DNA of 64,000 nt from Streptomyces sp. NRRL S-37 (GTDB taxonomy: Bacteria > Actinomycetota > Actinomycetes > Streptomycetales > Streptomycetaceae): positions 372,001 through 436,000 of the forward strand of contig NZ_JOIZ01000001.1 of the NCBI RefSeq assembly GCF_000721605.1. The letters are read 5' to 3'. The notes under the pieces were generated by a model. It had not been told where the DNA came from. It made no database searches and was given only the letters and a program-made list of their open reading frames with translations. The position numbers and the translations under genes were made by a program. Every line of letters begins with the position of its first letter. Positions within the stretch are counted from its first letter, which is position 1. Of this stretch, positions 57,693 to 64,000 are shown piece after piece.

Positions 57693-59612
57693 TCATGTGT
57701 CCTGGGGTTGCCCGGATCGCCATGCCGACTCGCGGAGCAGTCGCAGCCCGTTCAGGCCGACCAGCACGGTGGAGCCCTCGTGGCCGGCGACGCCGAGCGG
57801 GAGCGGGAGGTGGCCGATGAGGTCCCACAGGACGAGGCCGGTGATGGCCGTGCCCGCGATGACGAGGTTCTGCGCCACCAGCCGGCGGGCGGTGCGGGAG
57901 AGCCGTACGACCGCGGGGACGGCGGCGAGTTCGTCGCGTACGACGACCGCGTCCGCCGTCTCCAGGGCGAGGTCGGAGCCCGCGCGGCCCATGGCGATGC
58001 CGGCGTGGGCGGCGGCGAGGGCGGGCGCGTCGTTGACGCCGTCACCGACGAACAGCACCTTGCGGCCGGCCGTCTGGAGGTCCCGTACGGCGTTCACCTT
58101 GTCCTCGGGGAGGAGTCCTGCGCGGATGTCCGTGAGGCCGGTCGCGTCGGCGACGCGGGCGGCGGCGTGCTCGTTGTCGCCGGTGAGGAGGGTGGGGGTG
58201 GTGCCGGTGAGGGCTGTCAGGGCGGAGGTGGCGGCCGGGGCGTCGGAACGGATCCGGTCGGTGAGGGCGAGGGTGCCGACGGGGGTGCCGTCGCGGGTGA
58301 CGCGGACGGCGGTCTCGCCGTGTTCCGCGTCCGCCGGGTCGGCTCGCCCGACGGTCACCACGGCCCCGTTCACGGTGGCGGTGATGCCGTGGCCGGGTGC
58401 GGCGGTGAAGTCCGTGGCGGGGGCGAGGGGCAGGCCGCGGGTGCGGGCGGCGGTGACCACGGCGCGGGCCAGCGGGTGCTCGCTGGGGTGCTCGGCCGAG
58501 GCGGCCAGGGTGAGGAGGGCGTCCTCGTCGAGGCCGGAGCCGGGCAGCGGACGTACGGCGGTGACCTCGGGGGTGCCCTCGGTGAGGGTGCCGGTCTTGT
58601 CGAGGGCGGCGGTGTCGATCTCACCGAGGCGTTCCATGGCGACCGCCGACTTGACGAGGACGCCGTGGCGGCCGGCGTTGGCGATGGCGGAGAGCAGGGG
58701 CGGCATGGTGGCGAGGACGACCGCGCACGGCGAGGCGACGATCATGAAGGTCATCGCCCTCAGCAGGGCGTCGGTGAGGTTCTCACCGACGGCGAGCGGG
58801 ACGCCGAACACCGCGAGGGTGGCGACGACCACGCCGACCGCGTACCGCTGCTCGATCTTCTCGATGAAGAGCTGGGTCGGCGCCTTGGTGCGGGAGGCCT
58901 CCTCGACCAGGGTCACGATGCGGGCGATGACCGAGTCGGCGGGGTCGCGGCCGACCCGGACGCGCAGGGCACCGGTGCCGTTGAGCGTGCCGGCGAAGAC
59001 GTCGTCGCCGGGGCGCTTGACGACCGGCAGCGACTCGCCGGTGATGGTGGCCTGGTCGGCCTCGCTGACGCCGTCGAGGACGGTGCCGTCGGCACCGATG
59101 CGCTCTCCGGGGCGGACGAGCAGGACGTCGCCGACGGCGAGTTCGGCGGTGGGCACGGTCTCCTCGCCGCTCCCGGTCACCCGGGTCGCCGTGGTGGGCG
59201 CGAGGTCGAGCAGGCCGCGCACGGAGTCGGCGGTGCGGGCGGTGGCCAGGGCCTCCAGGGCGCCGGAGGTGGCGAAGATGACGATGAGCAGGGCACCGTC
59301 GAGGACCTGTCCGATCGCGGCGGCGCCCAGCGCGGCGACGATCATCAGCAGGTCGACGTCGAGGGTCTTCTCGCGCAGGGCGCGCAGCCCTTCGAGGGCC
59401 GGTTCCCAGCCGCCGCACGCGTAGGCGACGGCGTACAGGATCCCGCCGGCCCAGCCGGGCGCACCGCCGAGGTCGGCGGCGATCCCGGCCAGGAAGGCGA
59501 CGAGCGAGGCGAGCGCCCACCGGGCTTCCGGAAGGGCGAGGACACGGGTACGGCGGCGCGGAGCCGGGGTACCGACGGACGACCGGGGCGCGGGGGCGAG
59601 AGTCACGGACAC
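57693..59612 (-). CDS. P1B-4-type heavy-metal P-type ATPase
   Basis: A 639-aa exporter from the GTG at 59612. TITGESLPV (actuator), DKTGTLTEGTPEV (phosphorylated Asp), the HP-like SEHPLARAV, and VGDGVNDAPALAAAHAGIAMG are intact. Membrane metal site: IVASPCAVVLAT (SPC) and GHEGSTVLVGLNGLRLL (HEGxT) match P1B-4 pumps for Co, Ni, Fe or Zn. There is no N-terminal metal-binding domain. A TATGGT -10-like box 6 nt before the GTG suggests a leaderless mRNA. A longer frame from an ATG at 59645 would overlap the operator. Confidence 0.9.
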   Translation of the reverse strand: MSVTLAPAPRSSVGTPAPRRRTRVLALPEARWALASLVAFLAGIAADLGGAPGWAGGILYAVAYACGGWEPALEGLRALREKTLDVDLLMIVAALGAAAIGQVLDGALLIVIFATSGALEALATARTADSVRGLLDLAPTTATRVTGSGEETVPTAELAVGDVLLVRPGERIGADGTVLDGVSEADQATITGESLPVVKRPGDDVFAGTLNGTGALRVRVGRDPADSVIARIVTLVEEASRTKAPTQLFIEKIEQRYAVGVVVATLAVFGVPLAVGENLTDALLRAMTFMIVASPCAVVLATMPPLLSAIANAGRHGVLVKSAVAMERLGEIDTAALDKTGTLTEGTPEVTAVRPLPGSGLDEDALLTLAASAEHPSEHPLARAVVTAARTRGLPLAPATDFTAAPGHGITATVNGAVVTVGRADPADAEHGETAVRVTRDGTPVGTLALTDRIRSDAPAATSALTALTGTTPTLLTGDNEHAAARVADATGLTDIRAGLLPEDKVNAVRDLQTAGRKVLFVGDGVNDAPALAAAHAGIAMGRAGSDLALETADAVVVRDELAAVPAVVRLSRTARRLVAQNLVIAGTAITGLVLWDLIGHLPLPLGVAGHEGSTVLVGLNGLRLLRESAWRSGQPQDT

Positions 59613-59632
59613 CCGGCCACCATACAGGAACA

Positions 59633-59650
59633 CATGAAGATCCATTCATG
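59633..59650. promoter_or_regulatory. ArsR-type operator between divergent metal genes
   Basis: CATGAA-GATCCA-TTCATG is a perfect 6-6-6 inverted repeat between the ATPase GTG and the arsR ATG. It lies in the region where both -35 elements should be, so one bound dimer could block both promoters. Confidence 0.65.
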
Positions 59651-59667
59651 CGTTCATATGTGATGAG

Positions 59668-59673
59668 TAGGAT
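59668..59673 (+). promoter_or_regulatory. Candidate -10 element of a leaderless arsR transcript
   Basis: TAGGAT ends 6 nt before the arsR ATG (59680). Transcription would then begin at or next to the start codon, and no Shine-Dalgarno sequence is present. Confidence 0.45.
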
Positions 59674-59679
59674 GTCCAC

Positions 59680-60042
59680 ATGGGTCATGGAGCCGCCGTT
59701 TCCGCACAGGACGACGCCGCGCGGGTGCGCCTGGACGCGGACAACGTCGCGAAGGTCGCCACCACGCTCCAGGCCCTGTCCACGCCCTCCCGGCTGCTGA
59801 TCCTCGCCCGCCTGCGCGAGGGCCCGCTCCCGGCCACGGAGCTGGCGGCGGAGGTGGGCATGGAGCAGTCGGCCTGCTCGCACCAGCTGCGACTGCTGCG
59901 CAATCTGGGCCTGGTGGTCGGCGAGCGCCGGGGACGTTCCGTGGTGTACGCGCTGCACGACGACCATGTCGCCGGGCTGCTCGACCAGGCCGTCTACCAC
60001 GTGGAGCACCTGCGGCTGGGGATCAGCGACACCGCGGGGTGA
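59680..60042 (+). CDS. ArsR/SmtB-family metal sensor
   Basis: A 120-aa winged-helix repressor: LSTPSRLLILARLREGPLPA, then TELAAEVGMEQSACSHQLRL and LRNLGLVVGERRGRSVVYAL. The last helix reads HDDHVAGLLDQAVYHVEHL, which has the D-x-H-x10-H-x2-H alpha-5 site of CzrA/NmtR-type sensors for Zn, Co or Ni. It is divergent from the P1B-4 ATPase, which it likely represses. Its 3-prime end overlaps the convergent DUF72 gene by 20 nt. Confidence 0.92.
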   Translation: MGHGAAVSAQDDAARVRLDADNVAKVATTLQALSTPSRLLILARLREGPLPATELAAEVGMEQSACSHQLRLLRNLGLVVGERRGRSVVYALHDDHVAGLLDQAVYHVEHLRLGISDTAG

Positions 60043-60907
60043 GCAGCCCCCGCATGGTCTCGGCGGCGCGTACGGCGGCGTCCGCGCAGCAGTTGTTGAA
60101 CAGCACGTGCAGTTCGTCCGTCCGCTCCGCCGCGCGCCGCAGCCGGGGCACCCAGGCGGCGAGTTCGGTCACGTCGTAGTCGTGGCGGAAGCGGTCCTCC
60201 TTGCTCCCCCTCCCCCAGTCCCTGCTGCGGCCGTGGAACCGTACGACGGCGAGGGCGGGGCGGCTGACGGGTGCGACGGGCGGCAGGGAGCCGGAGAGGC
60301 CCTGGGCCATGTCCACGCCGACGGCCGTCGCGCCCAGCCCGGACAGCAGCGCGAGGGTGTCCTCGGCCCGCTCCGCCGCCCACCACCCCGGGTGCCGGAA
60401 CTCGACGGCGAGCGGCCAGCCGGCCGTGCGCTCCGCGCACTCCTCCAGGGTCCGTTCGGCCGGGGCGCCGGGCGCGAACCGGGGCGGGAACTGGAACAGC
60501 ACGGCGCCCAGCCGCCCGGCCTCGCGCAGCGGCCCGACCGCCTCCGCGAACCTCCTCCACACCTCGTCGAGGAGGGCGCCGTCCACCGGCCGGTCCCGCA
60601 GGTCGGCGGGGAGCGCCTGCGGCCGGGTGGGGTGGCCGGTCAGCAGCGAGAACGCCTTGACGTCGAAGCGGAAGCCGTCCGGTGTGCGCTCCACCCACAG
60701 TTCGCTGTTGCGGCGGCTGGGCAGCGCGTAGTAGGCGGAGTCCACCTCGACGACGGGCAGCCTGGAGGCGTAGTGCCGCAGCCGTCCCTCGGCGTCCCGC
60801 CGCCCGCTCGGATACCAGCCGCTCGTCACGAGCATGCGGTCCGTCCACGAACAGGCCCCGACCAGGATGTCACCCATGGGAGCCCGGGTACCCGGGCTCC
60901 CGCGCAT
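60023..60907 (-). CDS. DUF72 family protein
   Basis: A 294-aa TIM-barrel-like protein. ILVGACSWTDRMLVTSGWYP, VEVDSAYYALPSRRNSELWV, GAVLFQFPPRFAPGA and VEFRHPGWWAAE, then VVRFHGRSRDWGRGSKEDRF are DUF72 signatures. Function is unknown. The ATG at 60907 sits after TAGGAGGACAC, in which the stop of the upstream beta-galactosidase overlaps the ribosome-binding site. A 24-bp perfect palindrome occupies codons 3-10; the ATG after it has no ribosome-binding site. Confidence 0.87.
   Translation of the reverse strand: MRGSPGTRAPMGDILVGACSWTDRMLVTSGWYPSGRRDAEGRLRHYASRLPVVEVDSAYYALPSRRNSELWVERTPDGFRFDVKAFSLLTGHPTRPQALPADLRDRPVDGALLDEVWRRFAEAVGPLREAGRLGAVLFQFPPRFAPGAPAERTLEECAERTAGWPLAVEFRHPGWWAAERAEDTLALLSGLGATAVGVDMAQGLSGSLPPVAPVSRPALAVVRFHGRSRDWGRGSKEDRFRHDYDVTELAAWVPRLRRAAERTDELHVLFNNCCADAAVRAAETMRGLLTPRCR
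60878..60901. repeat. 24-bp perfect palindrome in the DUF72 start region
   Basis: GGGAGCCCGGGT is followed directly by its reverse complement. In mRNA it would form a very stable hairpin just after the start codon. It may limit translation or mark a protein-binding site. Confidence 0.9.
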
Positions 60908-60915
60908 GTGTCCTC

Positions 60916-63900
60916 CTACTCGGTCGCCGTGGGCCGGCGCGAGACCGCCGTCGCCCCGGCCACGTCGGTGAGCGGGCGCAGCCGGTAGGTGTACGTGTGA
61001 TCGCGGTCGGCGAAGAGCTTGAACTCGTCGTGGGTGTGCGCGCCCCAGCTGTTGTCGCCGCCGACGCCCATCTGCCGGTGGTTGACCCGCAGCACGACCG
61101 CGTCCCGCGGGGTGAGCTGGTAGTCGTGCCGGACGCCGGCCGACAGGTCCTCCGGGGTGAAGTGCGAGGCGTTGATCTCCAGGAGGGGTTCGCCCGACAC
61201 CAGCAGGCCGCGTCCCCTGCCGTCGGTCAGGGCGGCCCAGCGGACGTCGGTCTTGTTGCCGTTCTCCTGCGGGCGGATGTAGGGGGTCCACTGGTCGGCC
61301 ACGGTCGACGTGTAGAGGCCGACGTCGGTGCCGGTGTTGCGGTCCCAGTGGTTCTCCTCGGGGCCGCGTCCGTAGTAGTGCAGGCGGTCCAGGCGGCGCG
61401 GCAGGAACAGCAGCGTGCCGACCTCCGGGATGTACGGCAGGTCCGGCGCGCCCGGGTGGAGGGTGTTGTCGACCTTGATCTCGCCGTTGCCGAACACCGT
61501 ATAAGTGGTGGTGTACGTCGATTGGGTGGTGGTGGGCAGGGTGCCGCCGACCTTGATCTCGACGGCCCGGTCGGCCAGGGTCCGTACGGTGACGCCGGTG
61601 ACCTTCCGGCGGGCGCCGGCGTCGCGCCAGGTCTGGTTGCGGGTGTGCTGGCCGTTGCCGTGGTCGTTGTCGGTGGGTGCCCGCCAGAAGTTGGGCACCG
61701 GTCCGGAGGTGATCAGGCGGGTGCCCTTCATCTCGTAGGAGGTGAGGGTGCCGGTGTTCTTGTCGACGGTGACCGAGAAGTCCCTGCCGGTGACCCTGAT
61801 GTCGTCGTCGCGCTCCTCGTGGCGCAGGGCCGGGACGCGCGACAGCGGTACGGGGGTCACGGCCGGGCTTCCGGCGTCGAACGGGAGCTGCTGCCGGGCC
61901 ACCTCGAAGCCGGCCTTCGCCCACGGCGTGGATTCCCTTGTGGTGAAGGACAGTTGGAGGAAGTACTCGGTGCCCGGTGCGGGGTCCTTCGGCAGGCGTA
62001 CGGGCAGGGTGATGGCCTTCTCGGACTGTGGCGGCACGTCGAGCTGGTCCCGGGTCAGCCTTCCGCGCCGTATGATCTCGCCGTCGGCGACGAGTTCCCA
62101 ACGGCCGTCGAACTCACGGACGTTGGTGAACAGGTACTCGTTGGTGAGGGTGACGGCGCCGGGGTCGCCGTCGTCGGAGGTGCGGGCGGCGTTGATCGCC
62201 TGGTAGACGCGTTTGATCTCGGCGGCCTTGCCGGTGTGGCCGCGGTCGGCGGTGACGATGCCGTCGGCGACGAAGGCGCCGTCGTTGGGGTTGTCGCCCC
62301 AGTCACCGCCGTAGGCGAGGAACCTCTTCTCCTCGGGCCGCTTCCGCTCCACCTCGACGGTGGCGGCGTCGAACCAGAACCGTACGCCGTCGTCGCCAGG
62401 GCCCCGGTCGTCGGAGGCCAGTTCGGCGGCGGTGAGGGCGCGGGCGTAGACGCGGGCGCGGCGGACGGTGCCGCTGAACTCGCGGGTCTGGTTGTCGGCG
62501 TCGGAGGCGAGCGCGAGCGGCGCGGTGTTGCTGTCGGGGCGCCGGTCGGTGGTGCGGGTGGCCTTCACCGCGCCGTCGACGTGCAGGGTCAGCGTGCCGG
62601 CGTCCGCGTCGAAGACGCCCGCGACGTGGTGTTCGCGGCCGGTCCAGTCGTCGGGCACGGTCCAGTTGACGGCGATCCACTGCCCGCCGCCGTAGAGGAA
62701 GAACTCCAGGGTGCGGCCGCTCTGTTTGAGCGCGTACTGGGTGTCGCCCTTGGCGATGACCGGCTGGTGGTAGCCCGTCACGCCGGGGGTGATCCAGGCC
62801 TCCAGGGTCAGTGAACCCGTGAGGTCGAGGCTGTCGTGGCGTTCGAAGACCGTGATGCCGGACAGGCCCTTGTCGCGGTCGAGTGTGCCGCGGGTGGCGA
62901 GGATCTCGCCGCGCAGTCCGGCCGGTCCGGACTCGGTGAGCAGGGTGCGGGCGAGGACGGGTGTGTAGAGGGACTGGTCGACGAAGTCCCAGATCCAGCC
63001 GCCCTGGAGGGCGTCGTGGCGGCGGACGACGTCCCAGTACTTCTTGAAGTTGCCGTTGGAGTTCCCCATCGCGTGGGAGTACTCGATCATGACGTACGGC
63101 CGGGTGTCGGCGGTGTCCGCGGCACGTTGCTCGATGCGGGACGGGCTCTCGTACATCCGGGAGCGGATGTCGCTGATGCCCGGCCGGTCGTCGCCCTCGT
63201 ACTGGATGACGCGGGTGGGGTCGTAGGAGCGGATCCAGTCGTGCATGGCGGTGAAGGTGGAGCCGCCGCCGGCCTCGTTGCCGAGCGACCAGATGACCAC
63301 CGAGGGGTGGTTCTTGTCGCGGTGGACCATGTTCTGGGCGCGGGCCACGCAGGCCGCCGTCCACTCCGGATGGTCGCCCGGGTACTCGTCACGGATGCCG
63401 TGGGTCTCGAGGTTGGTCTCGTCGACGAGGTAGAGGCCGTACTCGTCGGCGAGTTCGTACCACAGCGGGTTGTTCGGGTAGTGCGAGGTGCGGACGGAGT
63501 TGATGTTCATCCGCTTGATGATCCCGATGTCCTCGACCAGGTTCTCGCGGGTGAGGGCGGTGCCGTGGGACGGGTGCATCTCGTGGCGGTTGGTGCCGCG
63601 GAAGGAGACGGGCTTTCCGTTGATCCGCATCAGCCCGTCCCTGATGGCGAACTCGCGGAAGCCGACGCGGTGGGACAGGGTCTCGATCACCTCGCCCGCC
63701 GGGTCGCGGAGTCTGAGGACGGCCGTGTAGAGGTCCGGGTGCTCGGCCGACCACAGCCGGGGCCGGGTCACGGCCTTCGAGGCCCGTACGGTGACGTCCT
63801 CGCCGGCGCCGGCCGTGCCGAGGTCGGCGGTCTGCTCCAGCGGACGGGACCAGACGGCGTGGCCGCGGGCGTCGTACAGCTGGGTCTCGACGGTGTACCG

Positions 63901-64000
63901 GCCCGACCCGCCGCCGCCGTACGCCCGTACGCTCGCGGTGACCACCAACTCGCCCTGCGTGTAGGTGTCGTTCAGCGGGGTGTCCAGCTTGAAGTCGCGC
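60916..64000 (-). CDS. GH2 beta-galactosidase with inserted LamG-like domain (5-prime end outside window)
   Basis: More than 1,000 residues are visible and the frame stays open to 64000. The GH2 catalytic domain has FRGTNRHEMHPSHGTALTRE, VIWSLGNEAGGGSTF (acid/base Glu) and YVMIEYSHAMGNSNGNFKKY (nucleophile Glu), as in LacZ. Inserted at LYTPVLARTLL onward is a LamG/concanavalin-like domain (SLTLEAWITPGVTGYHQPVI, HVAGVFDADAGTLTLHVDGA). The C-terminal Bgal small chain has YYGRGPEENHWDRNTGTDVG and SWGAHTHDEF. It probably cleaves beta-galactosides in polysaccharides. It lies 8 nt upstream of the DUF72 gene. Confidence 0.92.
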   Translation of the reverse strand, partial: RDFKLDTPLNDTYTQGELVVTASVRAYGGGGSGRYTVETQLYDARGHAVWSRPLEQTADLGTAGAGEDVTVRASKAVTRPRLWSAEHPDLYTAVLRLRDPAGEVIETLSHRVGFREFAIRDGLMRINGKPVSFRGTNRHEMHPSHGTALTRENLVEDIGIIKRMNINSVRTSHYPNNPLWYELADEYGLYLVDETNLETHGIRDEYPGDHPEWTAACVARAQNMVHRDKNHPSVVIWSLGNEAGGGSTFTAMHDWIRSYDPTRVIQYEGDDRPGISDIRSRMYESPSRIEQRAADTADTRPYVMIEYSHAMGNSNGNFKKYWDVVRRHDALQGGWIWDFVDQSLYTPVLARTLLTESGPAGLRGEILATRGTLDRDKGLSGITVFERHDSLDLTGSLTLEAWITPGVTGYHQPVIAKGDTQYALKQSGRTLEFFLYGGGQWIAVNWTVPDDWTGREHHVAGVFDADAGTLTLHVDGAVKATRTTDRRPDSNTAPLALASDADNQTREFSGTVRRARVYARALTAAELASDDRGPGDDGVRFWFDAATVEVERKRPEEKRFLAYGGDWGDNPNDGAFVADGIVTADRGHTGKAAEIKRVYQAINAARTSDDGDPGAVTLTNEYLFTNVREFDGRWELVADGEIIRRGRLTRDQLDVPPQSEKAITLPVRLPKDPAPGTEYFLQLSFTTRESTPWAKAGFEVARQQLPFDAGSPAVTPVPLSRVPALRHEERDDDIRVTGRDFSVTVDKNTGTLTSYEMKGTRLITSGPVPNFWRAPTDNDHGNGQHTRNQTWRDAGARRKVTGVTVRTLADRAVEIKVGGTLPTTTQSTYTTTYTVFGNGEIKVDNTLHPGAPDLPYIPEVGTLLFLPRRLDRLHYYGRGPEENHWDRNTGTDVGLYTSTVADQWTPYIRPQENGNKTDVRWAALTDGRGRGLLVSGEPLLEINASHFTPEDLSAGVRHDYQLTPRDAVVLRVNHRQMGVGGDNSWGAHTHDEFKLFADRDHTYTYRLRPLTDVAGATAVSRRPTATE

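Overview
The window reads as chromosome of a Streptomyces or close relative. GC is very high throughout, GTG starts are common, genes overlap by 4 nt (ATGA/GTGA), and the content is typical of the genus: an actinobacterial gvpO-A-F-G-Y-Z-J-L-S-K cluster, a SigB/SigF-type sigma factor, a multi-domain SpoIIE-type phosphatase, an F420-dependent oxidoreductase and a crotonyl-CoA carboxylase/reductase cluster. No tRNA, rRNA, transposase, integrase or CRISPR array was seen.

Layout. 1-2.4 kb: the end of a membrane protein, a resolvase-like small protein, an MBL-fold hydrolase and a DedA-type membrane protein. 2.4-6.1 kb (minus): an aminotransferase-fold protein with no lysine, a secreted Asp-Ala-repeat protein and a stress-type sigma factor, with two related inverted-repeat elements. 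6.3-9.3 kb: small stress-type proteins (DUF2795, CBS pair, DJ-1/PfpI, DUF6158, an eRF1-like Rv2629-type protein). 9.3-12.1 kb: ABC-F ATPase, methyltransferase and a small membrane protein ending in a strong terminator. 12.2-17.5 kb (minus): complete ten-gene gas vesicle cluster. 17.6-21.9 kb (minus): coupled genes for NDH-2-like FAD oxidoreductase, transketolase and a stand-alone LigD polymerase domain. 22-24 kb: F420 oxidoreductase, VOC protein and acetyltransferase. 24.1-29.1 kb (minus): four-peptidase operon (M55, M20, S9, LD-carboxypeptidase) that looks built for D-amino-acid or cell-wall peptides. 29.2-35.8 kb (minus): methyltransferase, SpoIIE-type phosphatase/anti-sigma-like kinase, a DHA2 transporter fused to three carboxypeptidase-regulatory repeats, and an SRPBCC protein.

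35.9-40.2 kb: radical SAM protein behind a LexA-like box, an alpha/beta hydrolase split by an in-frame amber codon, RidA, acetyltransferase and a HEAT protein. 40.6-49.9 kb (plus): duplicated 3-hydroxyacyl-CoA dehydrogenase, a TetR regulator, and the ethylmalonyl-CoA pathway set ccr-ecm-lyase-hydratase-acyl-CoA dehydrogenase, which converts acetyl-CoA-derived C4 units to glyoxylate and propionyl-CoA and supplies ethylmalonyl-CoA for polyketides. 50.1-51.6 kb: psd-pssA phosphatidylethanolamine synthesis, closed by a terminator and a nested palindrome. 51.8-57.6 kb: glycerate kinase; an ADP-ribose/NAD group (ADP-ribosylglycohydrolase, Nudix, sirtuin); then alkylation repair (Ogt, Ada-AlkA fusion). 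57.7-60.0 kb: divergent P1B-4 metal exporter and ArsR sensor. 60.0-64 kb (minus): DUF72 protein coupled to a GH2 beta-galactosidase with an inserted LamG-like domain, cut by the window end.

Most useful leads: the lysine-free aminotransferase, the amber-split hydrolase, the oppositely charged GvpY/GvpZ tails, the ADP-ribose group, a palindromic repeat found both between genes and inside the alkA-type gene, the twin operator-like sites upstream of the hydroxyacyl-CoA dehydrogenase, and the apparently leaderless divergent metal-resistance promoters.
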